Shown here: in pieces, positions 6,440 through 7,392 of the stretch
How the letters are laid out: each line of letters opens with the position of its first letter
How positions within the stretch are numbered: position 1 is the stretch's first letter
NCBI GenBank assembly: GCA_041744375.1
Contig: JBGTLA010000057.1
Span: 1-7,392, forward strand
Origin: JBGTLA01 sp041744375
GTDB taxonomy: Bacteria > Actinomycetota > Acidimicrobiia > Spongiisociales > ZC4RG35
Reading direction: 5' to 3'
Length of the DNA: 7,392 bases
Translations under genes and position numbers: made by a program
The notes under the pieces: model-generated
What the model was told of the DNA's origin: nothing
Database searches by the model: none
Seen by the model: only the letters and a program-made list of their open reading frames with translations

Positions 6440-6448
6440 GGCGCCACG
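6437..6448. repeat. 12-bp perfect palindrome in the shared divergent promoter
   Basis: CGTGGCGCCACG is a perfect palindrome. It overlaps the end of the + strand -10 box and the proposed MFS start, and lies between the -35 and -10 of the - strand gene, so a dimeric regulator bound here could control both genes. A second small palindrome, GGTACC, adjoins it at 6432-6437. No regulator gene is in the window. Confidence 0.4.
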
Positions 6449-7392
6449 TCAACCGCGCCCGCCCCGCCGTCTCTGTCGCAGTCCCGTCGCCGCCTGGCGG
6501 CGGGACTGCTGGCAGTGGCTTTCGGTACCAACGTGCCGACCCCGCTCCTGCTCATCTACCAGCTCGAATTAGGTCTGAGCACCTGGACAGTGACCGCTCT
6601 CTTTGCCGTGTATCCGCTGGGCCTGTTGCCGGCTTTGTTGTGGGGCGGACCGGCATCCGATGTGATCGGTCGGCGGCGCCTGATGATGGCCGCCGTGACA
6701 GCATCGGGGGTGGCGTCCTTTCTGTTCATCGTCGGAAGCGACCAGCTAACGCTTCTCTTCGTCGGACGCCTGCTCCTGGGTGCCGTGTCGGGGATCGCCT
6801 TCGTCGTGGGTAGCGCCTGGATGCAAGAACTGGCCGAGAATCACGAGCGCACCTGGGCGGTGCGTCTGACCGGGATGGTGATGTACGCCGGATTCGGACT
6901 CGGTCCGCTCATGTCGGGCGTCATAGGCCAGTGGGGGCCGGCGCCTCTCATCACCCCCTATGTGGTGCACATCGCCCTGGTCGTCGTGGGTGTGGTGGGG
7001 ACGATGGCCACTCCCGAAACGGTCACCACCGGTCCAAGCCGCCCAATTCGACCAGACCTGGGACTCTCGCCCACCACCCGGGGCCCGTTTTGGCGGGTGG
7101 TGGCTCCCACGGCGTTGGGAGTGTTCGGTTTTGCGTCGCTCTCGTTCGGACTGTTCCCGGTGCTGCTCCGCCCGGCCATGGCCAGCGTCGCCGTATTCGT
7201 TGCCGGCTTCGTGGCCGCCATCACCGCTCTGACGATCTTCGCCACTCAAGGAGTCCTCATCCGCCTTGGCGCGTTGCGAGCCGCAACCACGGCCCTGGCG
7301 TGCGGGGCGGTCGGCTGCGCAGTCGGTACGGTCGCATTCCTCACCGGGTGGTGGGCGTTGCTCTTGGGTGCCGCCGTCGCGCTGGGAGCCGC
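6446..7392 (+). CDS. MFS transporter (3' partial, start codon uncertain)
   Basis: The frame is open to the window edge and encodes about 315 residues of a major facilitator membrane transporter, likely an exporter. Counting from 6446, membrane helices fall at about 17-38, 48-68, 80-97, 101-125, 143-163, 168-187, 217-240, 248-268 and 279-300. The loop between helices 2 and 3 carries motif A as GGPASDVIGRRR (67-78). R108 in helix 4 and the PET at 190-192 after helix 6 also fit the family. The substrate is unknown. No ATG, GTG or TTG occurs in frame between the stop at 6419-6421 and the middle of helix 1 (GTG 6515). The ACG at 6446 sits exactly where a leaderless start is expected from the TACCGT box and would give MSTAPAPPSLSQS. 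CTG 6473 is another option. The GTG at 6438 has a nearby GAGG but is in the wrong frame. A base change or a lost base at the start is possible. Confidence 0.85.
6478..6509 (+). other. Strong hairpin in the first codons of the MFS gene
   Basis: GCAGTCCCG (6478-6486) pairs with CGGGACTGC (6501-6509). Inside, a T-G wobble pair and a 4-bp CGCC/GGCG stem close a GCCT loop. That is a 14-bp stem with no bulge, starting 32 bases after the proposed start codon. There is no T-run after it, so it is not a standard terminator. It could limit translation or act as a DNA palindrome for a regulator. Confidence 0.6.

Larger units (their letters stand above)
6422..6452 (-). promoter_or_regulatory. Promoter of the LLM oxidoreductase gene
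   Basis: Read on the - strand, TTGACG (6452-6447) is a good -35 match. TAGCCT (6427-6422) is the -10, 19 bases downstream and exactly 6 bases before the ATG at 6415. This predicts a leaderless mRNA. The spacer is longer than the usual 17 bases. The -35 lies inside the first codons proposed for the divergent MFS gene. Confidence 0.6.

Noticed and set aside
6438..6572. GTG at 6438 with a nearby GAGG as an MFS start
   Set aside because: It reads VAPRQPRPPRRLCRS in another frame and does not enter the transporter frame without a frameshift.

Overview
The window is GC-rich, densely packed bacterial chromosome, most likely from an actinobacterium. Several features point that way: a Cdc48-like tandem AAA ATPase of the actinobacterial (Cpa-like) type, a DnaQ-exonuclease/UvrC-like fusion protein, an F420-type luciferase-like oxidoreductase, a Gram-positive style LexA box and apparently leaderless promoters. 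A deep-branching class such as Acidimicrobiia is possible, but the sequence alone does not settle it. I see no mobile element, CRISPR array, tRNA or rRNA.

Layout. Bases 1-150 hold the Pro/Gln/Gly-rich tail of a + strand gene that began before the window. An ECF-type sigma factor (172-744) follows and overlaps by 4 bases a SpoU/TrmH-family RNA 2'-O-methyltransferase (741-1517), so these two look like a translationally coupled pair. A gap of about 200 bases ends in a LexA (SOS) box and a -10 element. They drive a DnaQ-GIY-YIG-UVR repair nuclease (1721-3334). A second promoter gap precedes a Cdc48-like double AAA ATPase with a degenerate first ATPase ring (3460-5442). A compact hairpin separates it from a convergent F420-type LLM oxidoreductase on the - strand (5495-6415). 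That gene diverges from an MFS transporter (about 6446 to the window end) across a spacer of only about 30 bases.

How it fits together. The sigma factor and methyltransferase may share expression, while the repair nuclease looks like a stand-alone SOS gene. The AAA protein is likely a protein-remodelling machine, possibly linked to the proteasome. The oxidoreductase and exporter share a control region and may respond to one signal.

Most striking points. (1) A perfect LexA box lies in the repair nuclease promoter. (2) A TAnnnT -10 box sits exactly 6 bases before the start codon of three genes and 7 before a fourth, which suggests leaderless mRNAs. (3) The same geometry at the MFS gene points to an ACG codon where ATG would be expected, and no ordinary start exists in frame. 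(4) A 14-bp stem hairpin lies in the first codons of the MFS gene. (5) The AAA protein has lost key ATPase residues in its first ring.
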